A stretch of DNA of 64,000 nt, from contig NW_018343954.1 of the NCBI RefSeq assembly GCF_002099425.1, positions 26,063,501 through 26,127,500 of the forward strand, read 5' to 3'. The first letter of the stretch is position 1, and each line of letters opens with the position of its first letter. The notes under the pieces were generated by a model. It worked only from the letters and a program-made list of their open reading frames with translations, did not search any database and was not told the DNA's origin. Positions 22,100 through 33,699 of this stretch are shown here, in pieces. A program made the translations under genes and the position numbers. Origin of the DNA: Phascolarctos cinereus. Taxonomy: Eukaryota; Chordata; Mammalia; Diprotodontia; Phascolarctidae.

Positions 22100-22600
22100 A
22101 GAGCAAGTTGGTGTGGCTTTCCCAGTGCCCAATGTCCCCATTCCTTGTAGTAGTTTTGGGTACTCAGGAAGTTTTCACAAAAGAGTCAGGTCAATGATGC
22201 TCAAAGCAAGAGACTTTTATTTGGCATGTTTTAATTCACATAAGGGAAGACTCGAAGTTTAAAGGGAAGCTCAGGGTGGGAGCATGGAAAGGAAAAGCCA
22301 GGGCAATAAGTGAAGAACACCATCAGACCTTGGACATGATGGTCTTTAGGCCCCAGTAGGGAGAGGAAGGGTGTTCTGAATTTCTGCACAGAGGCAACTG
22401 ATTCATTCGGAACATCTAGGGTTAATACTAAGATTGTGGGAGGCTGCCTGGATTTCTTCCATCAGGGAAGCTTGCTGGCTGCCTCTCTCTATCCCTCTCA
22501 TCCCATTCCACCCCCCCCCCCAATTCCATGCTAAGGTTGACTAATTAGCAACTAAGGCTACCATTTGCACCAGAACAGCCTTCACACTACAGTAACCAAA
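22100..22600 (-). mobile_element. Possible solo LTR fossil (unassigned family)
   Basis: Read on the minus strand, this 500-bp stretch has an LTR-like layout: a mixed upstream part, an AATAAA signal at about 22216-22221, and a 'tctcttgctttgagca' R/U5-like stretch after it. No internal retroviral genes are seen. Ends and family could not be fixed. Old and broken if real. Confidence 0.3.
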
Positions 22601-23420
22601 GGTAACCTACCTCCTGGGACTGCAGCAAAAGTGTGCATTTAGGGTTAGGGATTCTATAGGGAAGGAAGGGGTCCCACTCAGGCAGATCTGATTGGTTTCC
22701 CACTTTTGATCTCATAAGTAGAGAGACACTGGGAAGTGGTTTGTCTAAAATTATCCAACATTTCCAGCATTTGCAGGATAAGGAAAATTTTGAGAACTTT
22801 TAGCATGTAGTTTTCCCCAGAATGGGCAGGTTACCAGGCAAGATGAGGGGATATGTCTAGAGCAGAAATATCTTGCCCCATACCAGCTCTGTAGATCTCA
22901 GAGAGGCAAAACAAAAGGTGTTTTTACACAATCACATAGGAGGAAGAGTGGCGTAACAAGAGGTGAGAGTATTGAGAATACCTCCTGAAAATGAGACATG
23001 AAAATGAATGACTACAACACTCACTGTTTTCTGTGCACTGAGAACACCAAATAATGTATTCTGGGAGATCAGATCTGGCAACTAAAGTCCTAGATGAGGA
23101 ACATATTCTATTTCAAGTTTTAATTGTGGTTGCAAATAATGAATGCGATGGCTCTTAAAAACCTCCAAGGACTTTGCTTTATGTCCCTTCTTGTTTCTCT
23201 GTAATAAAGAATGTATAATAATCAACAATAGTCAGTATTGGGCATGGGCAAACATGTGAAGCAGGTAACATGTGTCTTCAGTTCCCTTTCTCTCTTTTCT
23301 AGATTTTTTTTTCATATTAAGTGCTTTCTTAACACTTCCCCCCTTCTTGTACCTGTGCAGTTAATTTTGAAAATGGAAGTAAAAGACTTCATAATTATAA
23401 GGTTCCCTTCAATAACCCTT
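22600..23420. other. No gene or repeat recognised
   Basis: About 800 bp with no supported feature. Confidence 0.3.
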
Positions 23421-23434
23421 TGGCACAAGGGTTA

Positions 23435-23570
23435 ACCTTGATCCTATAACTTTGTGTGAGGTAGGTAGGGCAAGTTATTATTGTCACCATTTGAAGAGAT
23501 TACCTGCCCTGAAATTGAACTCAGTCTTCATATTTAAAATTCAAGGCTTTTACTATGGCACTACATTCAT
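23435..23570 (-). repeat. MIR-like trace, antisense
   Basis: 'gtgtgaggtaggtagggca' and 'tgaaattgaactcagtctt' are weak antisense MIR-like words. Confidence 0.35.
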
Positions 23571-23859
23571 CAGCAAGGTTCCTGGCCTGGCTTCTCCTGA
23601 ATTCTATTGTTGTTCCATTTAGACATACGATAGTGAGAGCTAAAGCTGTTTTGGAGTCAAAGAAACAATCGGCCAAACAACACAGGAGAGTTTGAAAACA
23701 TTGGCCTCCTGTAAACATCGGCATCTCAACAGCTCACTGGGCTTTTCCAACCCAGTGGCTCTAGATTGCCAGATCTGAAATATATGACCATCCCTACTCT
23801 GTGTTTTGGCTAGAGAATTCTTTTCTTTTCTAAATCCAATCCATTAAGCAGGCCATTCC

Positions 23860-24000
23860 TACTCAATGCCCTGTCAGCTAATCATGGAAAATGATTTTTT
23901 TTGTGTGTGGAAAATGAAATCGCATCTGTAAATAGCTGCAGTCATTTGTGCCGAGATTTCAGTTCATCACCAATCTGCAAATTCTCATTGATTGCCAACA
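23860..24000. promoter_or_regulatory. Repeat-free AT-rich block, possible conserved element
   Basis: Holds 'ctaatcatggaaaatgatt' and 'gtaaatagctgcagtcatt' in a non-repeat context. Inference only. Confidence 0.2.
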
Positions 24001-24309
24001 AGGGGTAGAGTTGTGGGTTAAGGACTGTGGGGGAATACAAGGGAAGTAGAGGACATGGTTCCCATCCTCAAGGGCCTTCCAGTGTCATGGAGGAAATCAT
24101 ATCAATAGCTAGCATTTGGATACCATTTTAAGACTTGAAAAAAGGCTTCCACTTCTGGAAGCCAAGATGGTGGAGTGAAAAGGTAGTCGCTCTCACTCTC
24201 CCCTATCAACCTCTGAAAACCCAGAAAATATCACCCCAGAAAAAAAACCTTGGAACACCTGAACTAGAAGAAAGACAGGGAGCAGCAGTGCAGCAGTCCA
24301 GCAAATGGG

Positions 24310-24860
24310 TCTCCCAGTGGCTCAGCAAAAATAAGGGAGACAGAACTACAAGGGGCCCCAGGCAGATAAGTACCCTTTGGCATTCATCTGAAAGGAGGTG
24401 AAAAAAACAACCTAAAGGCTTCCTACAGCCCTGGACTTGCTGATTCCAACCCAACACCAGGTGAGCTGTCGGAGCCTGCAGTCTCCAATTGTGAAGAGGT
24501 CCTGAAGCCCAGGTGGCAGAGCGGGCAGGCACCAACACCTGGGCCTCCAAGTGGCTCGGTGAGGGCGGGGGAAACCGCTGGAAACCAGCTCAGAAAACCA
24601 CCAGGTGCCTCGGCATTCCACTGCAAAGGAATCTCCTAGTGCATTAGCAGAAAGGAGGGAGACAACACTGCAGGGCCCCAGGCAGATAAACACCCTGCAG
24701 CCCATCTAAAAGGAGCTGAAGAAAGCTAAAGGAAAGGAAAAGCAGGCAACCTAGAATTGCCTGAAAGTTCCAGCCTTGCTGATTCCAGCCCAGCACGAGG
24801 TAGGCTGCAGGAAACCTACAGCCTCCAATTGCCAGCATAAGAGGCCCCAGCACAAAGCCA
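24310..24860 (+). repeat. Two monomer-like units in the L1 5'UTR
   Basis: Unit one starts at about 24310 (tctcccagtggctcagc) and unit two at about 24632 (tctcctagtgcattagc), a period near 320 bp. Shared in order: ggccccaggcagataa, 'catctgaaaggagg' / 'catctaaaaggagc', 'cttgctgattccaacccaa' / 'cttgctgattccagcccag', 'ctccaattg'. The second unit runs into the ORF1 leader. In mouse L1 such monomers carry promoter activity. Here the role is inferred. Confidence 0.75.
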
Positions 24861-24964
24861 GTGACCAAGACCTAGGCTCCCAACACAAGAAGCTTGGGTC
24901 AGTACCCTCTGTTCCCCAGCAGGAGAGCTCAATCTCTTTAAAGGCCAGGGAATAAAGAAACACC

Positions 24965-25939
24965 ATGAGTAAAAAGAAACGTACCATAGATTCATATTAT
25001 GAGAAGAGTGAAGATCAAGACAGAAATTCTGAAGAGGACAACATTGTCAACAAACCCACATCTGCAACAACAAAAGGGAATATGAACTGGTCTGAAGCCC
25101 AAAAAGCCTTCTTAGAAGAGCTCAAGAAGGATTTTAATAGTCAAATGAGAGAGGTAGAAGAGTCCTTCAAAAATACAATTGGCCAATTGGAAAAAAAATA
25201 CACTGAAGAAAACAAGTCCCTAAAAAACACAATTGGCCATTGAAGAAGGAAGTACAAAAACTAACAGAAGAAAACAATCTGTTAAAAACTAGAATTGGAC
25301 AAATGGAAACTAATGTCTCTATGAGAGAGCAAGAATCAGTCAAACAGAAACAAAAAAATGAAAAAATATGAAAATATAAAATACCTCATCAGTAAAACAA
25401 CCGACCTGGAAAATGACTCAGGAGAGACAATTTAAAAATTATTGGACTACCTGAAAATCATGATGAAAAAAAGAGCCTGGACAGTATCTTTCAGGAAATC
25501 ATAAAGGAAAACTGCCCAGAAGTCCTAGAACCAGAAGGGAAAATAACCATAGAAAGAATCCACCGATCACCACCTGAAAGAGATCCCAAATTGACAACCA
25601 AGGAATATAATAGCAAAATTCCAAAATTACCAAATGAAAGAGAAGGTGCTGCAAGCAGCCAGAAAGAAACAATTTAAATATCATGGAACCACAGTCAGGA
25701 TTACACAGGACCTTGCAGCTTCTACATTAAAAGACCACAGGGCATGGAACATGATATTCCATAAGGCAAAGGAGCTTGGAATGCAGCCAAGGATCAATTA
25801 CCCAGCAAAAATGAGCATCATTTTTCAAGGGAGGAGGTGGATATTCAACAAAATAGGAGACTTCCAAACTTTCCTGATAAAAAGACCAGAGCTCAACAAA
25901 AAATTTGATCTTCAAGTACAGGACTCAAGAAGGACTTAA
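24965..25939 (+). pseudogene. L1 ORF1 (RNA-binding chaperone), broken
   Basis: ORF1p is the L1 trimeric RNA chaperone. ATG at 24965 in 'caccatgag'. Residues 1-92 open: basic/acidic start MSKKKRTIDSYYEKSEDQD, then heptad-like coiled coil with FLEELKKDFNSQMREVEE and EEKNKSLKNTIG-type repeats, up to a stop at 25241-25243. The rest continues in other frames: an RRM-like region about 25430-25640, and an intact C-terminal domain with ITQDLAASTLKDHRAWNMIF (25700-25760) and RPELNKKFDLQVQDSRRT ending at 25939. At least two frame breaks lie between 25240 and 25640. Confidence 0.85.
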
Positions 25940-26340
25940 AAAGGTAAATGGGACAGAAGGATACAATATGTTGTTAATGGGGGGGGCTGTTTAAACCCCT
26001 ACAAGGGAATATGAGACTTGCAACCCTTGAGAACTGTATTGTTATTACACCTTGTTAAAGGAGTATACATAAAGAGGGTGGATATTAGTTGACTTTGATG
26101 TAATGATAAAAAAAATCTAATCAAGTGGGTTAAATGGATCCAAATAAGTGGATCAATCTGATCTTAGAAAATGTACTGAGAAAGGAGGAGGCAGACAAGG
26201 GTAAATTACATTACAGGAAAAGACACAAAATCCTATTACAGCAGAGGGAAAGAAGGGGGGAGCATTGTTTGAACCTTACTCTCATCAGATTTGGCTCAAG
26301 AAGGGCATATAATCAGTTAGGTATAGAAATCTAACTTGCC

Positions 26341-26530
26341 CTATAGGCAGTAGGAGGGAAAAGGGGAAAGAAAAGGGAGGGGGAAAGAAAAGGGAGGGAA
26401 GAAGCAGTAAGACTAAAGGGAAGAAAAGGGAAAGGGATAAAAAAGGGGGAAGGGACTGAAGGAGGCGGTGGTCAAAAGCAAAACACTAGTGAAGGGGGAA
26501 AGGAAAAAGGAGAAAGAAAAGCATAAATAG
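26341..26530 (+). other. Purine-rich, G-run inter-ORF tract of L1
   Basis: Almost pure A/G for about 190 bp with many GGG/GGGG runs. The homologous tract in the second L1 piece is at 30820-30950. It has G4 potential on the sense strand. Confidence 0.7.
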
Positions 26531-26541
26531 GGGGAAAAAGG

Positions 26542-29500
26542 ATGGAGAAAAAGACACAGATAGTAATCATAACTATGAATGGGATGAACTCTTCCATAAA
26601 ATGGAAACAGATTGCAGAATGGATTAAAAACCATAATCCTACAATATGTTGTTTACAGGAAACACATTTGAAAAAGAGTGACACATACAGGGTAAAGGTA
26701 AAAGGCTGGAGCAGAATATATTATGCGTCAGCTGAAGTAAAAAAAGCAGGGGTAGCAATCCTGATCTCAGACAAAGCAAAAGCAAAAATAGATCTAATCA
26801 AAAGAGATAAGGAAGGAAACTACATCCTGCTAAAAGGCACCATAGACAATGAAGTAATATCATTACTAAACATATATGCACCAAATGGTATAGCATCCAA
26901 ATTCTTACAGGAGAAGTTCAGGGAGTTACAGGAAGAAATAGACAGCAAAACTATACTAGTGGGGGACCTGAACCTCCCCCTCTCGGCACTAGATAAGTCT
27001 AACCACAAAATAAACAAGGAAGAAGGAGGTGAATAAACATTAGAAAGTTAGTATGATAGACCTCTGGAGAAAACTGAATGGGGATAGAAAGGAATATACT
27101 TTTTTCTGCAGTACATGGCGCATACACAAAAATTGACCATGTACTAGGGCATAAAAACCTCACAATCCAATGCAGAAAGGCAGAAATATTAAATGCATCC
27201 TTTTCAGATCATGATGCAATAAAAATTATATGTAATAAAGGGCCATGGAAAGATAGACTAAAAAATAATTGGAAACTAAATAATCTAATCCTAAAAAATG
27301 ATTGGGTCAAACAACAAATCATAGAAACAATCAATAATTTCATTCAAGAGAATGACAATAATGAGACAACATACCAAAACCTATGGGATGCAGCAAAAGC
27401 AGTTCTTAGGGGAAGTTTTATATCTCTAAATGCTTACATAAATAAAATAGAAAAAGAGGAGATTAATGAATTGGGCATACAACTAAAAAAACTAGAAAAA
27501 GAACAAATTAAAAATCCTCAACTAAACACCAAATTAGAAATATTGAAAACCAAAGGAAAAATTAATAAAATTGAAATTAAGAAAACTATTGAACTAATAA
27601 ATAAAACTAAGAGCTGGTTTTATGAAAAAACCAATAAAATAGATAACCTTTGGTTAATTTAAAAAAAAAAGAAAGAAGAAAACCAAATTACTAGTATCAA
27701 GAATGAAAAGGGTGAAGCTACCACCAAGGAAGAGGAAATTAAAACAATAATTAGGAATTATTTTGCCCAACTATATGCCAACAAATTTGACAATCTTAGT
27801 GAAATGGATACATATTTACAAAAATATAAATTGCCCAGATTAACAAAGAGGAAGTAAAATACTTAAATAACCCCATCTCAGAAAAAGAAATTGAACAAGC
27901 CATTGATGAACTCCCTAGGAAAAAATCTCCAGGGCCAGATGGATTTACATGTGAATTCTATCAAACATTTAAAGAACAATTAATTCCAATACTATATAGA
28001 CTATTTGGGAAAATAGGTGAAGAAGGAGTCTTACCAAATTCTTTTTATGATACAAATATGGTGTTGATACCTAAACCAGGAAGAGTCAAAATAGAGAAAG
28101 AAAATTATAGACCAATTTCTCTAATGAATATAGATGCAAAAATTTTAAACAAAATACTAGCAATAGATTGCAGCAACTTATCACAAGAATAATACACTAT
28201 GACCAGGTAGGATTTATACCAGGAATGCAGGGTTGGTTCAATATTAGGAAAACTATCAGCATCATTGAGCATATCAAAACAAAACCAACAGAAACCACAT
28301 GATCATCTCAATAGATGCAGAAAAAGCTTTTGATAAAATACAACACCCATTCCTATTAAAAACACTAGAAAGCATAGGTATAAATGGAGTCTTCCTTAAA
28401 ATAATAAATAGCATTATCTAAAACCTTCAGCAAGCATTATATGTAATGGGGACAGGCTAGAAGCATTTCCAATAAGATGGGGTGAAACAAGGATGTCCAT
28501 TATCACCACTGTTATTCAATATTGTACTGGAAACTTAGCTTTAGCAATAAGAGAAGAAAAAGAAATTGAAGGCATTAGAATAGGCAAAGAAGAAACAAAG
28601 CTATCACTCTTTGCAGATGACATGATGATATACTTAGAGAATCCTAGAGAATCAAGTAAAAAACTACTTGAAATAATAAACAACTTTAGCAAAGTTGCAG
28701 GCTATAAAATAAATCCACATAAATCATCAGCATTTCTATATATACCAACAAAGCCCAACAGCAAGAGATGAAAGAGAAATCCCATTTAAACTTACTGTAG
28801 ACATTATAAAATATTTAGGAGTCTACCTCCGAAACAAACCCAGGAACTCTATGAACACAATTACAAAACACTTTTCACACAAATAAAATCAGATCTAAAT
28901 AATTGGAAAAACATCAGTTGCTCATGGGTAGGCCGAGCTAATATAATAAAAATGACAATCCTACCTAAGCTAATTTACTTATTCAGTGCCATATCAATCA
29001 AACTACCAAAAATTATTTTATAGAGTTAGAAAAAATAATAAGATTCATTTGGAAAAACAAAAGGTCCAGAATATCAAAGGAACTAATGAAAAGAAATGCA
29101 GGGGAAGGTGGCCTAGCAATTCCAGATCTTAAATTGTATTATAAAGCAGCAATCATCAAAACTGCTTGGTACTGGCTAAGAAATAGGGAGGTGGATCAGT
29201 GGAATAGGTTAAATATGCAAGACACAGTAGTCAATGACTATAGTAATCTATTATTTGATAAACCCAAAGACCCCAGCTTCTGGGATAAGAACCCACTCTT
29301 TGAAAAAAACTGCTGGGAAAACTGGAAAAGAGTATGGCAGAAACTAGGCATAGACCCAAATCTCACACCATATACCAAAATAAAGTCAAAATGGGTTCAT
29401 GACTTAGATATAAAGGCTGATACCATAAGTAAACTGGGAGAACAAGGAATAGTTTACCTATCAGATCTATGGAGAACAGAAGAATTCATGACCAAACAGG

Positions 29501-30336
29501 AGATAGAGAACATTATGAAAAGCAAAATGGATAATTTTGATTACATTAAATTGAAAAGTTTTTGCACAAACAAAGCCAATGCAACTAAGATTAGAAGGAA
29601 GGTAGAAAATTGGGAAAGAATTTTTACAACCAGTCTCTCTGATAAAGGCCTCATTTCTAAAATATATAGAGAATTAAGACAAATTTATAAGAACACAAGC
29701 CATTCCCCAATTGATAAATGGTCAAAGGATATGAACAGACAGTTCTCAGATGAAGAAATTAAAGCCATCTATAGTCATATGAAAAAATGCTCTAAATCAT
29801 TATTGATTAGAGAAATGCAAATCAAAACAACTCTGAGGTACCACATCACACCTATCAGATTGGCCAACATGACAAAACAGGAAAATGATAAATGTTGGAG
29901 AAGATGTGGGAAAATTGGAACACTAATACATTGTTGGTGGAGTTGTGAAATGATCCAACCATTTTGGAGAACAATTTGGAACTATGCCCAAAGGGCTACA
30001 AAAATGTGCATACCCTTTGATCCAGCAATAGCACTTCTAGGGCTATATCCCAAAGAGATCAAACAAATGGGAAAAGGACCCACATGTACAAAAATATTCA
30101 TAGCAGCTCTTTTTGTGGTGGCAAAGAATTGGAAATTGAGAGGATGCCCATCAATTGGGGAATGGCTGAGCAAGTTGTGGTATATGAATGTAATGGAATA
30201 CTATTGTGCTATAAGAAATGATGAACAGGCTGACTTCAGAAAAACCTGGAAAGACTTATATGGTCTGATGCTGAGTGAAATGAGCAGAACGAAGAGGACT
30301 TTGTACACAATAACAGCCATGTTATGCAATAACTAA
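26542..30336 (+). pseudogene. L1 ORF2 (endonuclease-reverse transcriptase), broken
   Basis: Start at 26542 (MEKKTQIVIITMNGMNSS), matching the usual ORF2 N-terminus. Endonuclease: NGMNS, CCLQETHL (catalytic Glu) near 26635-26660, GDLNLPLS near 26965 (usual GDFNTPLS, so F and T replaced), SDHDAIKI (catalytic His) near 27205. [17 protein letters not shown] near 27930-27975, [17 protein letters not shown] near 28105, [12 protein letters not shown] near 28609-28645 with both Asp kept. C-terminus: intact 416-codon frame 29086-30336 with the zinc-knuckle-like CWRRCGKIGTLIHCWWSC at about 29893-29946 and FDPAIALLGLYPKEIKQ. At least five breaks, most between 27040 and 29085. Confidence 0.9.
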
Positions 30337-30687
30337 GATGGTTAAACTGAACCCTTCTCAGCATTACAAGGATCTAAGATATCTCCAGAGGCCTGGATGG
30401 AAAATGCTGTCCACATCCAAAGAAAGAACTATGGAAGAATCGCTATCACTTATTTTTACCTTCTGTTGAGTTTTGTTTCATCGTTCTGATGGATCCTCCT
30501 ATTAGTTTTAATTTTTACTTACAACTTCGCTAATGTGAAAATATGTTTAATGCATATGTAAATGTAAAGCCTATATCAGATTGTGCGCCATCTTGGGGGG
30601 GGAGGAAGGGGGAAAAAATTTTCAACCCAAAAGCATATGGAAGTGATTGTTGATAAATCAAAATAAATTGATAAAATTAAAAAAAAC

Positions 30688-31532
30688 CCCTATTACAGCA
30701 GAGGGAAGGAAGGGAGGGAGATGAGCATTATTTGAACCTTACTCTCATCAGATGTGGCTCAAGATGGAAATAAAATAATCAGTTAGGTGTAGAAATCTAA
30801 CATGCCCTATAGGCAGTAGGAGGGAAAAGGGGAAAGAAAATGGAGGGGGCTAATAGAAGGGAGGTGGGACTGAGGGAGGTGGTGGTCAAAAGCAAAACAT
30901 TAGTGAGGAAGGAAAAGGAGGAGAAAGAAAAGCATAAATAGGGGGAAAGGATGGACAGAAAGACACACATAGTAATCATAATTGTGAATGTGATATATGA
31001 ATGTAATGGAATACTGTGGTGCTATAAGAAATGATGAACAGGCAGACTTCGGATAAACCTGGAAAGGCTTGTATGGTTTGATGCTGAATGAAGTGAGCAG
31101 AACCAGGAGACTGTTCTACACAGTAACAGCCACATTGAGTGATGACTGACTTTGACAGACTTAACACCTCTCAGCCATGCAAGGATCTAAGACATCTCCA
31201 AAAGCCTCATGATGAAAAATGCTATCCACATCCAAAGAAAGAACTATGGAGTTTGAATGCAGATCGAAGCATACTATTTGCTATTTTTTTTCTTCTATTG
31301 TGTTTGTTTCCTCTTTCTGGTGGTTCCTCCTATTAGTTCTAATTCTTACTTACAACATCACTAATGTGAAAATATATTTAATAGCAGTGTATATGGATAG
31401 CCTATATTAGATTGTGCGCTGTCTTGGGAAGGGAGGGAGGGAGGGAGGGAGAGAAAAATTTAAAACTCAAAAGCTTATGGAAGTGATTGTTGATAAATTA
31501 AAATAAATTAATAAAAAATAAAATTTTTAAAA
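30688..31532 (+). mobile_element. Second L1 piece: inter-ORF joined to 3' end, ORF2 deleted
   Basis: Starts 'cctattacagcagaggga', homologous to 26231 onward of the first L1, and follows it to the ORF2 start (about 30985). It then jumps to the ORF2 end at 'tatatgaatgtaatggaat' (about 30991, equal to 30180 of the first copy) and runs on to a complete 3' end with an A tail and the right target duplication at 31533-31548. About 3.6 kb of ORF2 is missing. It abuts the A tail of the first L1 with no spacer. Confidence 0.85.
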
Positions 31533-31804
31533 AAGACTTGAAAAAAGGTTTACATATGTTAACTGATTTTATCCTAACATCAACCTTGATCAACCTATTA
31601 TCCCCACTTTACAGATGAGAAAACAGAGAGAGACACAGAAGTTAAGTGATTTGCTCAGGGTCACACAGTTAGTAAAGTATCTGGAGACAGATTTGGACTC
31701 AGGTCTTCCTGACTCCCAGTCCAAGGCTCTATCCCTGTGAACCTTGGCTGACTCTAGAAATTAGGAAGCCTGTGAGAAACAGCAGAGGGCAGCATGGAAC
31801 AGGT

Positions 31805-32198
31805 CCCCAAATGAGTAGAAAGAGCGCTGGATTTGGAATCATAGGTTACGGGCTTGAGTAATAATAAAAATAGTTAACACTGATATAGCACTCTAAGGTT
31901 TACAAAGCGCCTTACATATATTATCTTAGTTGATCTTCAAAAAGAATCCTGCGAGGTTATTATTATTCCCATTTTACAAATGATGAAACTGAGACTGATC
32001 AAGTTAGATGACTTTCCCAGGGCCAGATAGCAAGTAAATGGATGAGATGAGATAATAATTCAGGGCTTCTGCTACTTGGTACTGATGAAAACTTGGGCAA
32101 ATCACTTAATTTCTTGAGGTTTAGGTTTCTTTACCTACAAAATGAAAGGTTAGATCTGGATACTCTCTAAGGCCCCTTCCAACTATAAACTGATGATC
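31805..32198 (+). repeat. L3-tailed SINE split by an antisense MIR
   Basis: Sense head at 31818-31858 ('agagcgctggatttggaat'), then antisense MIR 31859-32070 ('gttaacactgatatagcac', 'ttacaaatgatgaaactga'). The sense SINE resumes at 32072 ('tacttggtactgatgaaaa') with tail 'ccttccaactataaactga'. Confidence 0.65.
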
Positions 32199-32219
32199 CT
32201 ATAAGAAGAATAAAATAGA

Positions 32220-32600
32220 CAGTAAGTACTAAAGGTGTCCAGGGAAGGAGAGATCAATGTACATTGTGTTAAGTAGGGAAGGTTTTGTGCAGTAGCTGAG
32301 ACTTGAGCTAGGCCTTGAAGGATGGATCAAGTTTAGACAGAGAAGAGCAGGGAAGACTTTCAAGTGAAAGGAGCAAGGAATGAGCATTGAATGAGCCAAG
32401 GAGAATAGGCTGACTGAAGTACTCTAGAGAATTCATGTTAGAGAATGGTGGGAACTGGGGAGTCAGGAAGGGCCTTGATGTCTGGGCTGAGAAATTTGGA
32501 CTTTATCTAATAGGGGAGCTATAGAAATTTTTGTGCAGGAGAGTGAAATAATCCAAGTGGTGTTTTAGGAAGAATAACATAACTGTTGTATGAAGGAGGG
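32220..32600 (+). repeat. Long mammalian repeat, internal part
   Basis: 'gagacttgagctaggcctt', 'cagggaagactttcaagtg', 'gtcaggaagggccttgatg', 'ctttatctaataggggagc', matching the order in the copy at 57030-57560. After the MIR at 32610-32830, a further piece ('gaggagtcaaagataactc', near 32980) continues the same repeat. Confidence 0.55.
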
Positions 32601-32609
32601 ATTGGAACT

Positions 32610-32832
32610 GGGGAAGAGAATACATATTTATCAAGTGCCTACTATATGCCAGATACTATGCTTTACAAATATTATCTCATTTTATCCTCACAACAACTCT
32701 GGGAGGTGGGTAAAACCCCCATTTTACAGTTGAGGAAACTGAGGCAGGCAACAATTAAGTGACATGGATAGGAACTGTCTGAATCTGGATTTGAACTCAG
32801 GCCTTCCTGATTCCAGGCCCAGGTGACCAGTT
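32610..32832 (-). repeat. MIR SINE, antisense, nearly complete
   Basis: 'tatttatcaagtgcctact', 'atattatctcattttatcc', 'cattttacagttgaggaaa', 'ggatttgaactcaggcctt'. Inserted in the long repeat. Confidence 0.75.
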
Positions 32833-33404
32833 AGGAAGCAATTGCCTCTCTAGCTAAACCTTCTAACAGAGGCATGAAATGCAGAAGCGGCAGTGGGAAT
32901 AAAAAGAAATCGAAAGATACAAAAGACCTTTTGAGAGAGGAATCAATAACAGGTAGTGACTGGTTAGCTATAGGACCGGGAGGAGTCAAAGATAACTCTG
33001 GGATTCTTATTCCCAGAACTTGGTTTTAATCTCACTCTAGATATCTGATTTTTCTCTCCCAGAGTATGTGACATCTTACAGAATTACTCAGACAACCCGA
33101 TTTGTTCTTGTTTGTTGAGCAGTTAATCTAAATGGAAAATGTGCCAGTATTATTAATACCATTACTAACGGACTTCTTAATTAAGTAGCATATACTATGC
33201 AGTTAATATAATCAACTGCTTTAGAAAATAAAATTAAAATCTATTTCCCATTACTTTTGTGGTTCTAGCTATTTGCAAATTTATCATGATCTTGGAGCAG
33301 AGCACAAGTTTTGAGGAACATTTTAGGATATTCAGCTGTACTCTCAAATTTGTATCAGAGAAAAATTGAATAATAGAGCTGGCAAGACCTTTGAGACCAC
33401 TGTG

Positions 33405-33648
33405 GCTCAGAGACATCTAGTTAGCACAGGGGATAGAGAGCCCTAGACCTGGAGTCAGGAAGACTCGTTTTCCTGAGTTCAAATCTGACTAGTTGTGTGA
33501 TCCTGGCCAAGTTACTTAACCCTGTTAGCCTCAGTTTCCTCATCTGTAAAATGAGCTGGAGAAGGAATTGGCAAACCACTCCAGTATCTTTGCCAAGAAA
33601 ACCCCAAATGGGGTCACAAAGAGCTGGACACGACTGAACGCATCCAAT
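33405..33648 (+). repeat. Mar-1-type CORE-SINE with RTE tail, sense
   Basis: Full order in sense: head 'agttagcacaggggataga', box B-like 'gagttcaaatctgactagt', CORE 'gcctcagtttcctcatctg', then 'gagaaggaattggcaaacc', 'aaatggggtcacaaagagc', 'tggacacgactgaac', the last part resembling the Bov-B/RTE 3' end. Confidence 0.8.
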
Positions 33649-33699
33649 CCATTCATTTTCCAGATGAGTTGACTGAAGCTCCAAGTGCTAAGGTGACTA

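Larger units (their letters stand above)
24146..30684 (+). mobile_element. Near full-length L1 (marsupial type)
   Basis: About 6.5 kb. The 5' end has 'agccaagatgg' (24160-24170), the same YY1-type start seen in human L1. A 5'UTR with two monomer-like repeats runs to 24964, ORF1 24965-25939, a purine-rich inter-ORF to 26541, ORF2 26542-30336, then a 3'UTR with a G-rich tract (30593-30617) and a short A tail. A 16-bp duplication (aagacttgaaaaaagg) sits at 24130-24145, but its partner lies at 31533-31548, beyond the next L1 piece. The element is dead: ORF1 and ORF2 are interrupted. Confidence 0.9.
24098..31745 (-). repeat. Antisense MIR split by the L1 complex
   Basis: Left piece 24098-24145 ('tagctagcatttggatacc'), right piece 31549-31745 ('tacatatgttaactgattt', 'cagatgagaaaacagagag', 'ttggactcaggtcttcctg'). 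Read together they form one MIR in antisense, cut where the 16-bp target duplication lies. Confidence 0.8.

Noticed and set aside
22639-22652. Interstitial telomere repeat (ttagggttaggg)
   Set aside because: Only two units, expected by chance.
24206-24987. Minus-strand frames of 60-115 codons with Trp/Leu/Pro-rich products
   Set aside because: Antisense shadows of the GC-rich L1 5'UTR.
29086-30336. Intact 416-codon host gene
   Set aside because: It is the C-terminal part of L1 ORF2 (cysteine motif, FDPAIALLGLYPKE), inside a broken L1.
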